A stretch of DNA of 33,890 bases from Methanobacteriota archaeon (GCA_012729095.1 JAAYDU010000068.1:1-33890); one strand, 5' to 3'. Positions 16,703 to 23,084 are shown, counted from the first letter of the stretch. Numbers and translations are program-made. Notes: generated by a model not told the origin, from the letters alone.

Positions 16703-17268
16703 TGAGCATTGGATGCGACGTGTCATCGTACGCCGCCTTCAGGGAGACCCAGTACCTGCGCGCCTGGTGGTTCGTCCTGCTGATCTCGTCTATAACCGTT
16801 CTGCCCTGGTGGGGAGCGATATCCCAACTGGTGCTCGGTGAACCATGGGGGAACAACCCGGCATCCGACGGTTTCATGCTATTCTTCCTGGTGCTGTTCG
16901 GGGTTCTATTCCCGGCCTTCCTGTTCTACATCCATCTGACAGTAGAGGTCTCAGACGCCGTGTACATACGCTTCACGCCCTTCATGCTCAAGCCCCGGAC
17001 CATCCGCCCTCAGGACATATTCTCCCACCGCGCCGAGGAGTACGACCCCCTGGGGGAGTACGGCGGATGGGGCATCAAGGGATTCTCCTCCAATCGCGCC
17101 TACAACGTCAGCGGCAGAAAGGGCGTGCGCCTGGTGCTCCGGGACGGCAAAATGGTCATGATCGGTTCCCAGAGGGCAGAGGAGCTGAGCTCGGCCATCT
17201 CCGCCCTGGTCCGCACGTCGCCGCGGTCATGGACCCCGGTGCAGCGGATCTCCATGGAGGACCGGTGA
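16702..17268 (+). CDS. DUF6141-like membrane protein
   Basis: A 188-residue protein with two membrane helices (about residues 22-45 and 57-83) and a C-terminal soluble domain. The motifs [11 protein letters not shown] at the start, and [21 protein letters not shown] and [10 protein letters not shown] later, match DUF6141-type proteins, whose C-terminal half resembles a small PH-like membrane-associated domain. The function is unknown. The start is a GTG: either 16702 or the in-frame GTG at 16720. The latter lies about 30 nt after the AT-rich TAAAATAATAT and would suit a leaderless transcript. It is divergent from msrB. Confidence 0.72.
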   Translation: MSIGCDVSSYAAFRETQYLRAWWFVLLISSITVLPWWGAISQLVLGEPWGNNPASDGFMLFFLVLFGVLFPAFLFYIHLTVEVSDAVYIRFTPFMLKPRTIRPQDIFSHRAEEYDPLGEYGGWGIKGFSSNRAYNVSGRKGVRLVLRDGKMVMIGSQRAEELSSAISALVRTSPRSWTPVQRISMEDR

Positions 17269-17290
17269 CCGGGCGGCATCCCGCATCGCT

Positions 17291-18226
17291 CTATTCGTTC
17301 CATTCCGCGTCTATGTTTATGGTTCCCACGTCGACCTCCAGGAACAGCTCTATGCTCCAGGCGTCCGGGTGGTTGTCGCTCATCAGGTGAACGTCCATGC
17401 CGCTGAAGCCCAGCAGCTCCGTCTCGACTTCACCAACGCCTGCATGCGAGGTGATCTCCGCGGAAACGTTCCCCGAGATGGTCAGCGTGAGGTACACGCT
17501 TCCCACGTCGGCGAAGCATTCAAAGGTCATGTTGCCATCGGGCGGGGAGGACTGCAACAGGTCCAGATGTATGCTTCCCGTGCCGGTCTCCGCGCTCACC
17601 ACGACGCCCTCGCCGAATACGGCGGACCGGCCGTTCAGGTCTATCGAGCCCACGTCGGACACCAGGTCCAGGTCATCCATCACCATCGCCCCCTTTTCCA
17701 GGTGCATTTGCAGGCCGCCCACGTCGCTGCGTATCACCGCTCCTTTCAAAGAGGCGTTACCAGGCACGGTGACCACCACATCGCCCACGTCCACATCTAT
17801 GTCCAGGTACGTCGGGACGGAACGGTCTATGGTCACCACGATGTTCGAATCGTCATAGATGACCGTCGGTCCGGTGGTCATATCCAGGGTAACGGTGACG
17901 GTGAGGTCGCCCCCGTCCATGTTGGTGCTCACCCCGTACCTGATGTCCGGGTACCCGGCAAGATACCCTGACCTGCCGTCCATGTTCAAGCTGACATCGA
18001 CGCACCGGCCGTCCAGATCATCGAAGGACACCTCCACCTCGCATACCTCGGCCACCACCACCAGCTTCAAACCTTCCACGGCATCGTCGTCCTCGTAGCT
18101 CCATTCGTTCTCCCTTGAGAAATCTTCGAGCGGGGCGAAGGCCATCACAGCCACTACCACGGCGATGATGAGCACGATCCCCACCATGAGGACAACGGGG
18201 CCATCCTTGTCCTTCCAAAGGCTCAT
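17291..18226 (-). CDS. Membrane-anchored beta-rich protein with DUF4097-like repeats
   Basis: A 311-residue protein with one N-terminal membrane anchor (about residues 9-31, VVLMVGIVLIIAVVVAVMAF) and a long exported region rich in short beta strands. Recurrent phrases such as VDVGDVVVTVPG, RSDVGGLQMHLE, SDVGSIDLNG and ADVGSVYLTL recall the DUF4097/adhesin-like solenoid found in putative surface or cell-envelope stress proteins. I do not recognise an exact family. Its upstream TATA-like box (GGTTTATATC, about 18249-18258) is centred 27 nt before the ATG, implying a leaderless mRNA. The stop codon is TAG. Confidence 0.7.
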   Translation of the reverse strand: MSLWKDKDGPVVLMVGIVLIIAVVVAVMAFAPLEDFSRENEWSYEDDDAVEGLKLVVVAEVCEVEVSFDDLDGRCVDVSLNMDGRSGYLAGYPDIRYGVSTNMDGGDLTVTVTLDMTTGPTVIYDDSNIVVTIDRSVPTYLDIDVDVGDVVVTVPGNASLKGAVIRSDVGGLQMHLEKGAMVMDDLDLVSDVGSIDLNGRSAVFGEGVVVSAETGTGSIHLDLLQSSPPDGNMTFECFADVGSVYLTLTISGNVSAEITSHAGVGEVETELLGFSGMDVHLMSDNHPDAWSIELFLEVDVGTINIDAEWNE

Positions 18227-18266
18227 ACGATCTCTATTTCCGTGGGTGATATAAACCGGTTGCCGC

Positions 18267-19094
18267 TCAGGCCTTGGTCACGTCCACCAGGGGGTCCAGC
18301 ATCTCCACGGTGCGCTCCAGGAAGTCCATGTCCTCCAGGTGCAGGGTTATGGCCCTCTCCGGGCAGATATGGGCGCAGCGGGCGCATCCCTTGCACATGT
18401 CCTGGTCTATGCAGGCCTTCCCCTCCTTCAGGGATATGGCACTGACGTAGCATCCCTCCAGGCACTCTCCGCATCCGTTGCACTTGTCATGGTCCACCGT
18501 CAGATGCACCCCCGGCAGCCTCTTCATCTTGCCGGATATGCCCGGGTCAAGCTGGGGGAGCATCTTCCACAGGCAGCAGCAAGGGCAACAGTTGCAGATG
18601 GTCATCAGATCCTCCTTCGGCTTACCCGATGTCCACATGCTGTCCAGCTTGTTGCGCCCGATGAGATGCACGAGGCCGGCCTGCTCGCAACGGTCCAAAT
18701 GGGCCAGGGCCTCCTCCTTGCTGACCGATCTCCCCAGGCGGGGATCTATGTTCAGGACGGCCTTGCCGAGGAAGATGCATCCCAGCTCCCGAGGGTAGTC
18801 CTGGCAGTGGGCGGAGGTGCGACAGATGCAGTAGTTCATGATGAAACGATGCCTGGACCTCTCGATGAAGTGCCGGATGATCTCCGATGGAAGGACGGTG
18901 TCCTCCCTTTCCGGGGCGGGAAGGTCCAGCGGTATGTCCCGCACCTTGAGGGAGGATTCCTTGGGAAGAACGTATATGTCGTCGCCGTCGAAGAAGGTCC
19001 TGTCCATGATCCGGCCGAGCAGAGGCCACCTGGTGAGCTTAGCGAGCGAGAAGCGGTAAGGGAAACCGCTCCTTATGACCCTGACGTACAGCAT
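18267..19094 (-). CDS. Cysteine-rich iron-sulfur protein with C-terminal 2[4Fe-4S] ferredoxin domain
   Basis: A 275-residue protein likely to move electrons or hold several clusters. The C-terminus has two classical ferredoxin motifs, Cys205/208/211/215 and Cys234/237/240/244. Upstream are two further clusters of cysteines: Cys89, Cys91, Cys97 and Cys106 (NYCICRTSAHCQDYPRELGC), and an unusually dense CNCCPCCC at 167-174. Such dense motifs occur in a group of uncharacterised archaeal and bacterial ferredoxin-like oxidoreductases; no catalytic activity can be assigned. ATG 19094 is preferred over TTG 19109. It is divergent from an ArsR-type regulator, which may control it. Confidence 0.78.
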   Translation of the reverse strand: MLYVRVIRSGFPYRFSLAKLTRWPLLGRIMDRTFFDGDDIYVLPKESSLKVRDIPLDLPAPEREDTVLPSEIIRHFIERSRHRFIMNYCICRTSAHCQDYPRELGCIFLGKAVLNIDPRLGRSVSKEEALAHLDRCEQAGLVHLIGRNKLDSMWTSGKPKEDLMTICNCCPCCCLWKMLPQLDPGISGKMKRLPGVHLTVDHDKCNGCGECLEGCYVSAISLKEGKACIDQDMCKGCARCAHICPERAITLHLEDMDFLERTVEMLDPLVDVTKA

Positions 19095-19151
19095 AGTAAG
19101 GCGCCCCAATGTACGACCTCGCTGCGGGAAAGGAGTTATCCATTATTCAAC

Positions 19152-19168
19152 GCTTCGGCGCCTGAAGC
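19152..19168. promoter_or_regulatory. Inverted repeat between the ferredoxin-like gene and the ArsR-type gene
   Basis: The 17-nt dyad is GCTTC-GGCGCCT-GAAGC, lying between the two divergent genes. ArsR-family regulators commonly bind imperfect dyads of this size over their own promoters. A TATA-like ATTAATAA at about 19179-19186 sits 28 nt before the regulator's ATG, so the dyad lies just upstream of the regulator's core promoter. Confidence 0.4.
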
Positions 19169-19210
19169 CCTATCAAGCATTAATAACTGGAAAGGCCATG
19201 CCTGAACGAC

Positions 19211-19498
19211 ATGGAGATTGGTGAAGTCGCCAAGGCGCTGTCATCGGACACCCGCCTGAAGATACTGAAGCTCCTCGCCGAAGGGGAAGCCTCCGCGATC
19301 CACGTCTATAAGTTGTACAACGAGCAGTTCAGCGACCGGCGGGAAAGGGCCACTATCTATCGGGAGCTGGAAGTGCTCTACAAGGCCAACTTCCTGGTCA
19401 AGACCTATAGGGAGGAGAGCAAGGAGATAGTCTACAGGCTTGCTGCAAGGTCCATCAAGCTCGATCTAGTGATGCAGACCGCCTCGGCCGGTCCGTGA
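19211..19498 (+). CDS. ArsR-like winged helix-turn-helix regulator
   Basis: A 95-residue DNA-binding protein. IGEVAKALSSDTRLKILKLLAEGEA is the typical first part of an ArsR winged helix. The recognition helix region follows at about residues 45-60 (RERATIYRELEVLYKA), then the wing (LVKTYREESKEIVYRLA). No obvious metal-binding cysteine pair is present, so the signal is not a classical ArsR metal site. It is divergent from the cysteine-rich ferredoxin-like gene and directly precedes the three tandem small genes; either is a plausible target. Confidence 0.8.
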   Translation: MEIGEVAKALSSDTRLKILKLLAEGEASAIHVYKLYNEQFSDRRERATIYRELEVLYKANFLVKTYREESKEIVYRLAARSIKLDLVMQTASAGP

Positions 19499-19551
19499 CC
19501 ACCACGCACATACCATCTCGTTGCACGATGTGACAACCCGATACGTTCTGG

Positions 19552-19568
19552 CGTAACAAGTCATTATA
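19552..19568 (+). promoter_or_regulatory. Promoter block of small-protein copy 1
   Basis: The sequence CGTAACAA-N4-TTATA recurs, with the same 4-nt spacing, before all three small-protein genes. TTATA would be the TATA element and the AACAA segment could be a BRE or an operator. The predicted transcript start, about 25 nt downstream, falls just before the stem-loop at 19597. Confidence 0.6.
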
Positions 19569-19596
19569 CCTTATGAAAGAAATCTCACGTTCATCG

Positions 19597-19616
19597 GTAG
19601 CGGCTCGTTCCGCTAC
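19597..19616 (+). other. 5'-leader stem-loop of small-protein copy 1
   Basis: A perfect 7-bp stem, GTAGCGG/CCGCTAC, with a 6-nt loop. It ends 3 nt before the GGAGG ribosome site (19620-19624) and lies at the predicted 5' end of the mRNA. The other two copies have a stem in the same place with different sequence. Confidence 0.55.
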
Positions 19617-19631
19617 TCTGGAGGAAAAAAC

Positions 19632-19841
19632 ATGGTCGATGTGGAACTGACCTTCGGTGTCCCGGAAAAGGTCGCTGCCGAGGTGAAGAAGAAGTTCAAG
19701 AACGAGAAGGACGCGCTGCGCGTCTGCAAGGCGAACCCATCGTTCCCGCCTTACTACTCCGTCGGAGACCCCAGGGCCAAGCCCGAGAAGATCAAGGTCG
19801 ACGGAAAGGAGTACTGGGTCTACCGCTGCTTCAAAGGTTGA
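19632..19841 (+). CDS. Small conserved protein, tandem copy 1
   Basis: A 69-residue soluble protein of unknown function and the first of three tandem paralogues. It has an acidic/basic helical N-terminal half (VEVKKKFKNEKDAL-type pattern), then NPSFPPYYSVGDPRAKPE and a C-terminal VDGKEYWVYRCFKG. Two cysteines (34 and 67) could form a disulfide or bind metal, but no CxxC is present. It has a strong GGAGG site and its own promoter block and leader stem-loop, suggesting high expression. Compared with copies 2 and 3 it differs at several positions (for example PEKVAAEV against PDKVADEV), so it is the most diverged copy. Confidence 0.85.
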   Translation: MVDVELTFGVPEKVAAEVKKKFKNEKDALRVCKANPSFPPYYSVGDPRAKPEKIKVDGKEYWVYRCFKG

Positions 19842-19860
19842 TCCATCCGTTCTTAGGCAT

Positions 19861-19873
19861 CAAACCCCTTCCC
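19861..19873 (+). terminator. Shared 3' motif after copy 1
   Basis: CAAACCCCTTCCC, identical to a motif after copy 3 (20726-20738). It is followed by a short AT-rich stretch ending in TTTT. It probably marks the transcript end, although pyrimidine-rich terminators of this kind are also seen elsewhere in the window. Confidence 0.4.
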
Positions 19874-19980
19874 ATCCATAATTTTCAGAAAATTGTCAGA
19901 AACGAAACTTCGTGTCCGAACGGGATCCGTTGCACGCCAGGAGAACGGGTATCGCCCGCATGCAACTGGTTACACAGGCG

Positions 19981-19997
19981 CGTAACAAAGCCTTATG
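19981..19997 (+). promoter_or_regulatory. Promoter block of small-protein copy 2
   Basis: CGTAACAA-N4-TTATG, the second instance of the shared block. It is preceded at 19966-19974 by CTGGTTACA, which has a counterpart (CTGGATACA) before copy 3, so copies 2 and 3 share a longer upstream region than copy 1. Confidence 0.6.
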
Positions 19998-20023
19998 CTC
20001 CTATCGACTGTTAAATCGTTCAA

Positions 20024-20037
20024 GCGGCGAGAGCCGC
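20024..20037 (+). other. 5'-leader stem-loop of small-protein copy 2
   Basis: A perfect 5-bp stem, GCGGC/GCCGC, closed by GAGA, a GNRA-type tetraloop. It ends 5 nt before the GGAGG site at 20043-20047 and begins 31 nt after the first base of the TTATG box, near the predicted transcript 5' end. Confidence 0.55.
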
Positions 20038-20054
20038 GGCAAGGAGGAAAAAAC

Positions 20055-20267
20055 ATGGTCGATGTGGAACTGACCTTCGGCGTCCCGGACAAGGTAGCCG
20101 ATGAGGTAAAGAAGAAGTTCAAGGATGAGAAGGACGCGCTGCGCGTCTGCAAGGCGAACCCATCGTTCCCGCCTTACTACTCCGTCGGAGACCCCAGGGC
20201 CAAGCCCGAGGAGATATCCGTCGACGGAAAGAAGTACTGGGTATACCGCTGCTACAAGGGCGACTGA
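20055..20267 (+). CDS. Small conserved protein, tandem copy 2
   Basis: A 70-residue paralogue of the preceding gene, ending YRCYKGD. Cysteines are kept at positions 34 and 67. The central coding stretch (residues about 35-55) is identical in protein and nearly identical in DNA to both other copies, pointing to recent duplication or gene conversion. The ATG at 20055 follows GGAGGAAAAAA; the frame stays open upstream to about 19995, but that would include the promoter and leader hairpin. Confidence 0.85.
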   Translation: MVDVELTFGVPDKVADEVKKKFKDEKDALRVCKANPSFPPYYSVGDPRAKPEEISVDGKKYWVYRCYKGD

Positions 20268-20284
20268 GCCCCTCGTGACGCTTG

Positions 20285-20310
20285 ACCCTTTAAACCTTTT
20301 CCTTTTTTCA
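20285..20310 (+). terminator. T-rich terminator after copy 2
   Basis: A pyrimidine-rich stretch with TTTT and TTTTTT runs (20297-20308) shortly after the stop, consistent with archaeal intrinsic termination. It replaces the CAAACCCCTTCCC motif seen after copies 1 and 3. Confidence 0.45.
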
Positions 20311-20419
20311 TCCTCATCGGACCGCCCGGGCGCGCCCTCGATATTTTGGACCGGCGTCCATGTGCGCGTCTCTAAAATGATGGACGCGATTCCGATGCGG
20401 GAATCTGGATACAGTTCCA

Positions 20420-20436
20420 CGTAACAAACCCTTATA
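20420..20436 (+). promoter_or_regulatory. Promoter block of small-protein copy 3
   Basis: CGTAACAA-N4-TTATA, the third instance of the shared block. The predicted transcript start is about 20460, exactly where the leader stem-loop begins. Confidence 0.6.
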
Positions 20437-20459
20437 CACCCGGACGGTCTCTCAGGGTC

Positions 20460-20477
20460 TGGTGGATCAACCCACCA
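20460..20477 (+). other. 5'-leader stem-loop of small-protein copy 3
   Basis: A perfect 6-bp stem, TGGTGG/CCACCA, with the loop ATCAAC. It ends 3 nt before GGAGG at 20481-20485. The stem sequence is unrelated to those of copies 1 and 2, while its position and pairing are kept. Confidence 0.55.
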
Positions 20478-20492
20478 AACGGAGGAAAATAC

Positions 20493-20702
20493 ATGGTTGA
20501 TGTAGAACTGACCTTCGGCGTCCCGGACAAGGTAGCCGATGAGGTAAAGAAGAAGTTCAAGGATGAGAAGGACGCGCTGCGCGTGACCAAGGCGAACCCA
20601 TCGTTCCCGCCTTACTACTCCGTCGGAGACCCCAGGGCCAAGCCCGAAGAGGTCACCGTCGACGGAAAGAAGTACTGGGTCTACCGCTGCTTCAAGGGCT
20701 GA
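20493..20702 (+). CDS. Small conserved protein, tandem copy 3
   Basis: A 69-residue paralogue. The first 33 residues are identical to copy 2, but Cys34 is replaced by threonine (RVTKANPS), leaving only Cys67. If the two cysteines form a functional pair in copies 1 and 2, this copy has lost it. It has its own promoter block, leader stem-loop and GGAGG site. The function is not recognised; conservation of the YYSVGDPRAKPE and YWVYRC segments suggests they are the functional core. Confidence 0.85.
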   Translation: MVDVELTFGVPDKVADEVKKKFKDEKDALRVTKANPSFPPYYSVGDPRAKPEEVTVDGKKYWVYRCFKG

Positions 20703-20725
20703 AAGGTCCGCAACATTCTTTCTAC

Positions 20726-20738
20726 CAAACCCCTTCCC
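20726..20738 (+). terminator. Shared 3' motif after copy 3
   Basis: CAAACCCCTTCCC, the same 13 nt as after copy 1, 24 nt after the stop codon (20 nt for copy 1). It is a likely terminator or 3'-processing signal of the small transcripts. Confidence 0.4.
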
Positions 20739-20817
20739 CTTGCATGTTCTCCTTAGAATCCCTGATACGGGATTATCATTTTAATAATCCCCAACCTAGA
20801 CCGGCTGAGAGTCGCAC

Positions 20818-21792
20818 ATGATATCACAATATGTCTTCGGCCCGGTCCCCTCCCGCCGCTTCGGCAGGTCTCTGGGCGTCAATCCGTTACCTCGCAAGAC
20901 CTGCAACTATTCCTGCATCTACTGCCAGCTGGGGCGCACGCAACGCCTGCAGAGGGAAAGAAAGGTGTTCTTCCCGACCGATCTGGTGGTGGAGGACGTC
21001 AGGAAGGTGGTTGAGGACGAGGGCGACGGTATAGACTACATAACCTTCATGGGCGATGGGGAACCGACACTGGCAGCCAACCTGGGGGAGATGGCCGAAG
21101 GCGTGCGCACCTTCTGGAAAGGCAAGATGGCCCTGATCACGAACGGTTCCCTGTTCCACGATGAGGATGTGCGCCGTGCCGCCATGTTCTTCGACGTGGT
21201 GTCCCCGACCATCTCCGCGGGGGACGAACGCACATTCCGCCAGATGCATCGCCCGCTCCGCTCGTTGACCTTCGACAAGGTGATGGAGGGATTGGAGAAG
21301 CTCAGGAAGGAGTACAGTGGGGAGATCTGGGCGGAACTGATGCTGGTGGAAGGCGTGAACGATTCCCTCGCCTCCCTCCTCAACATAAGGAAGGTTCTGA
21401 GGGATGTCAGCCCGGACCGCCTTTACGTGGGGGTTCCCACCCGTCCCCCTGCCGAGAGCTGGGCGCTGCCCCCGTCCCGCTCCTCGCTGCGACAGGTGTT
21501 CGACGTGTTCCCGGAGGCGATCGACATGACCGAGCCGGAGGAAGGTCCTTTCCTGCGTAACGAGGAGGAGAGGGAGGCCGAGCTGATCGAGATAGCCAAG
21601 AACCACCCTCTGCGGGAGGACCAGGCCTTCGAGCTGCTCTCCCTGTCCCTGGGCCTGGAGGGGGCCAGGGATTCCATTCTGAGAATGGTTCAGGAGGGAA
21701 GGCTCGTATCCGTGGATTACGGCGGCACGACCTTCTACCGGGTGCCAATCGAGAGGAAGGAAGGTAACGAAGAGAACGGCGCCATCGATTGA
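20818..21792 (+). CDS. Radical SAM protein (COG0731-like Fe-S oxidoreductase)
   Basis: A 324-residue radical SAM enzyme. The CxxxCxxC motif that binds the [4Fe-4S] cluster is Cys29, Cys33, Cys36 (CNYSCIYCQLGRT). The preceding FGPVPSRRFGRSLGVN and the following YITFMGDGEPTLA and ITNGSL motifs are typical of the COG0731 group, related to but distinct from the wyosine enzyme TYW1. The C-terminal region (about 240-310) looks like a small winged-helix-like domain (RLVSVDYGGTTFYRV). The substrate is unknown. The stop codon lies inside the left arm of the inverted repeat upstream of the GNAT gene. Confidence 0.87.
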   Translation: MISQYVFGPVPSRRFGRSLGVNPLPRKTCNYSCIYCQLGRTQRLQRERKVFFPTDLVVEDVRKVVEDEGDGIDYITFMGDGEPTLAANLGEMAEGVRTFWKGKMALITNGSLFHDEDVRRAAMFFDVVSPTISAGDERTFRQMHRPLRSLTFDKVMEGLEKLRKEYSGEIWAELMLVEGVNDSLASLLNIRKVLRDVSPDRLYVGVPTRPPAESWALPPSRSSLRQVFDVFPEAIDMTEPEEGPFLRNEEEREAELIEIAKNHPLREDQAFELLSLSLGLEGARDSILRMVQEGRLVSVDYGGTTFYRVPIERKEGNEENGAID

Positions 21793-21817
21793 ATAGATTT
21801 TTAACGTTCTATTCAAT
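21788..21817. promoter_or_regulatory. Perfect 10-bp inverted repeat flanking the GNAT gene's TATA box
   Basis: The arms ATTGAATAGA (21788-21797) and TCTATTCAAT (21808-21817) are exact reverse complements. The 10-nt spacer TTTTTAACGT holds a TATA-like TTTTTAA centred about 26 nt before the GNAT ATG (21827). The arm centres are 20 bp apart, two helical turns, as expected for a dimeric repressor covering the core promoter. It could also work as a hairpin terminator for the radical SAM gene, whose stop codon it includes. Confidence 0.55.
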
Positions 21818-21826
21818 GTCAATCGC

Positions 21827-22300
21827 ATGGTGGAGGTCCGTCTGGTCCCCATGAACAGGGCCGAGTTCGAAGCCTTGAGGGCCGCCGGCGTCAAGAGGTA
21901 CGCGGAGGAGAACGTCAAGGTCGGTTACTGGAGGCCCGGAGAGGCCCTGAAGCGTTCCGAGGCCACCCACGCCAACCTTCTTCCGGACGGGCTGCGCACG
22001 GAAGGGCATCACTTCTACAAGGCGGTGGACGCGGAGACCGAAGCACAGGTGGGCCACGTCTGGCTGAAGGTGGAACCGGGCGAGGAGCGCAAGGGTTTCA
22101 TCTACGACGTTCTGATCGAGGAAGGGCAAAGGGGCAAAGGGTACGGAAAGGCCATGATGATCGCCCTGGAGGCTAGGGCCAGGCGCATGAAGGTCGGATC
22201 ACTGGCACTTCACGTGTTCGCCTACAACGACGTGGCCAGGCGCCTCTACGATTCTTTGGGATACGAGATCAAGAGCCTTAACATGATGAAACGGGTCTGA
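21827..22300 (+). CDS. GNAT family N-acetyltransferase
   Basis: A 157-residue acetyltransferase using acetyl-CoA. The CoA-binding motif A is visible as IYDVLIEEGQRGKGYGKAMM (about residues 90-109), and motif B as ALHVFAYNDVARRLYDSLGYE near the end. The N-terminal part with SEATHANLLPDG resembles GNATs of the RimI/YhfR-like group; the acceptor is unknown. It probably has a leaderless transcript, starting from a promoter set inside a perfect inverted repeat, so its expression is likely under dedicated control. Confidence 0.87.
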   Translation: MVEVRLVPMNRAEFEALRAAGVKRYAEENVKVGYWRPGEALKRSEATHANLLPDGLRTEGHHFYKAVDAETEAQVGHVWLKVEPGEERKGFIYDVLIEEGQRGKGYGKAMMIALEARARRMKVGSLALHVFAYNDVARRLYDSLGYEIKSLNMMKRV

Positions 22301-22303
22301 GCC

Positions 22304-22588
22304 TCAAACTGGTTTCAGGTCCTTGAACTGCCACCCCATTATGGTCACGAACTCGTTCCACATGTCCTTGGAGCGGTCCTTGTAACTGGTGCCGAACATT
22401 CTCTGGCAATCGAAGTCCTTGGAATCGTCTATCATGGCCACGTGATCGTACCTCCAGCTCTCCATGAGCAGGTAGGAGATGAAGGCCGCGTACGGGTGGG
22501 TGGTGGGGTCGGCCCCGTCCACCGGAAGCGCTTCAGGTATCACATACTCCTTCTTGGTGTGGTTGAAAAGACCGTATCTAACTCCCAT
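22304..22588 (-). CDS. Hypothetical protein
   Basis: A 94-residue soluble protein that I do not recognise. It is rich in aromatic residues (RYGLFNHTKKEYV, MESWRYDHVAMI, MWNEFVTIMGWQF) and has one cysteine. It may be a small single-domain protein with a beta N-terminus and alpha C-terminus. ATG 22588 is chosen over longer in-frame starts because a GGAGGG ribosome site lies 7 nt upstream. It converges on the GNAT gene with a 3-nt gap and is divergent from the YkgJ-type gene. Confidence 0.68.
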   Translation of the reverse strand: MGVRYGLFNHTKKEYVIPEALPVDGADPTTHPYAAFISYLLMESWRYDHVAMIDDSKDFDCQRMFGTSYKDRSKDMWNEFVTIMGWQFKDLKPV

Positions 22589-22679
22589 GGTTCTACCCTC
22601 CTTTGCCAATATCTCCTTCGTACCGTAAATACCATGGGCTACCTCAGTGTTAAATCCACCCCGGAACATGCTCAGTGCG

Positions 22680-23084
22680 ATGCGCTGCACCCACTGCACA
22701 AAATGCTGCCAGGACACCCGCATGGAGCTGAGCGCGGCGGACATCGCCCGTCTGGTCCGCAGGGGATACGTTGACGGAAGCTTCTACCGGGTCGACCATG
22801 ACGGCATCCCCCGCCTGGTGAACGTGGACGGATACTGCTTCTTCTTCGACCTGGGAAAGGGCCGTTGCCGGGAGTACGCTTCCAGACCGCTGGGGTGCGT
22901 CATTTACCCGATCAATCTGACCGAGGACGGGGAGGCGGTCATCGATGACGTGTGCCCGGAAGGAGAGAGCATTTCCCATGAAGAGCTGGTCGAAAAGGCG
23001 GCGCGCCTGCGAAAGCTCCTGCGAACCATCGATGCCGAGGCGGCAGTTCGGCGGCGATCCCGTGGGGGGCATCGCCTCTGTTAG
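22680..23084 (+). CDS. YkgJ-type cysteine-cluster protein
   Basis: A 134-residue protein of the YkgJ/UPF0153 group, which binds zinc or an Fe-S cluster through spaced cysteines. The motif RCTHCTKCCQDTRMELS lies at the N-terminus; further conserved cysteines are in VDGYCFFFDLGKGRCREYASRPLGC and near DDVCPEGE. ATG 22680 is favoured because a TATA-like GTTAAAT lies about 28 nt upstream; ATG 22668 is also in frame. The stop is TAG, and a strong hairpin follows. The function of the family is not settled. Confidence 0.8.
   Translation: MRCTHCTKCCQDTRMELSAADIARLVRRGYVDGSFYRVDHDGIPRLVNVDGYCFFFDLGKGRCREYASRPLGCVIYPINLTEDGEAVIDDVCPEGESISHEELVEKAARLRKLLRTIDAEAAVRRRSRGGHRLC

Larger units (their letters stand above)
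19552..20738 (+). repeat. Tandem triplication of promoter-leader-gene unit
   Basis: Three direct units of about 420-440 nt (starts 19552, 19981, 20420), each with the CGTAACAA-N4-TTAT block, leader stem-loop, GGAGG site and a gene of about 70 codons. Coding regions are nearly identical while the intervening leaders and spacers have diverged strongly. This indicates selection or conversion acting on the genes but not on the spacers. Confidence 0.75.

Noticed and set aside
20887-21918. 343-codon minus-strand frame opposite the radical SAM gene
   Set aside because: Shadow of a gene with a clear CxxxCxxC motif on the plus strand; it has no recognisable domain of its own.
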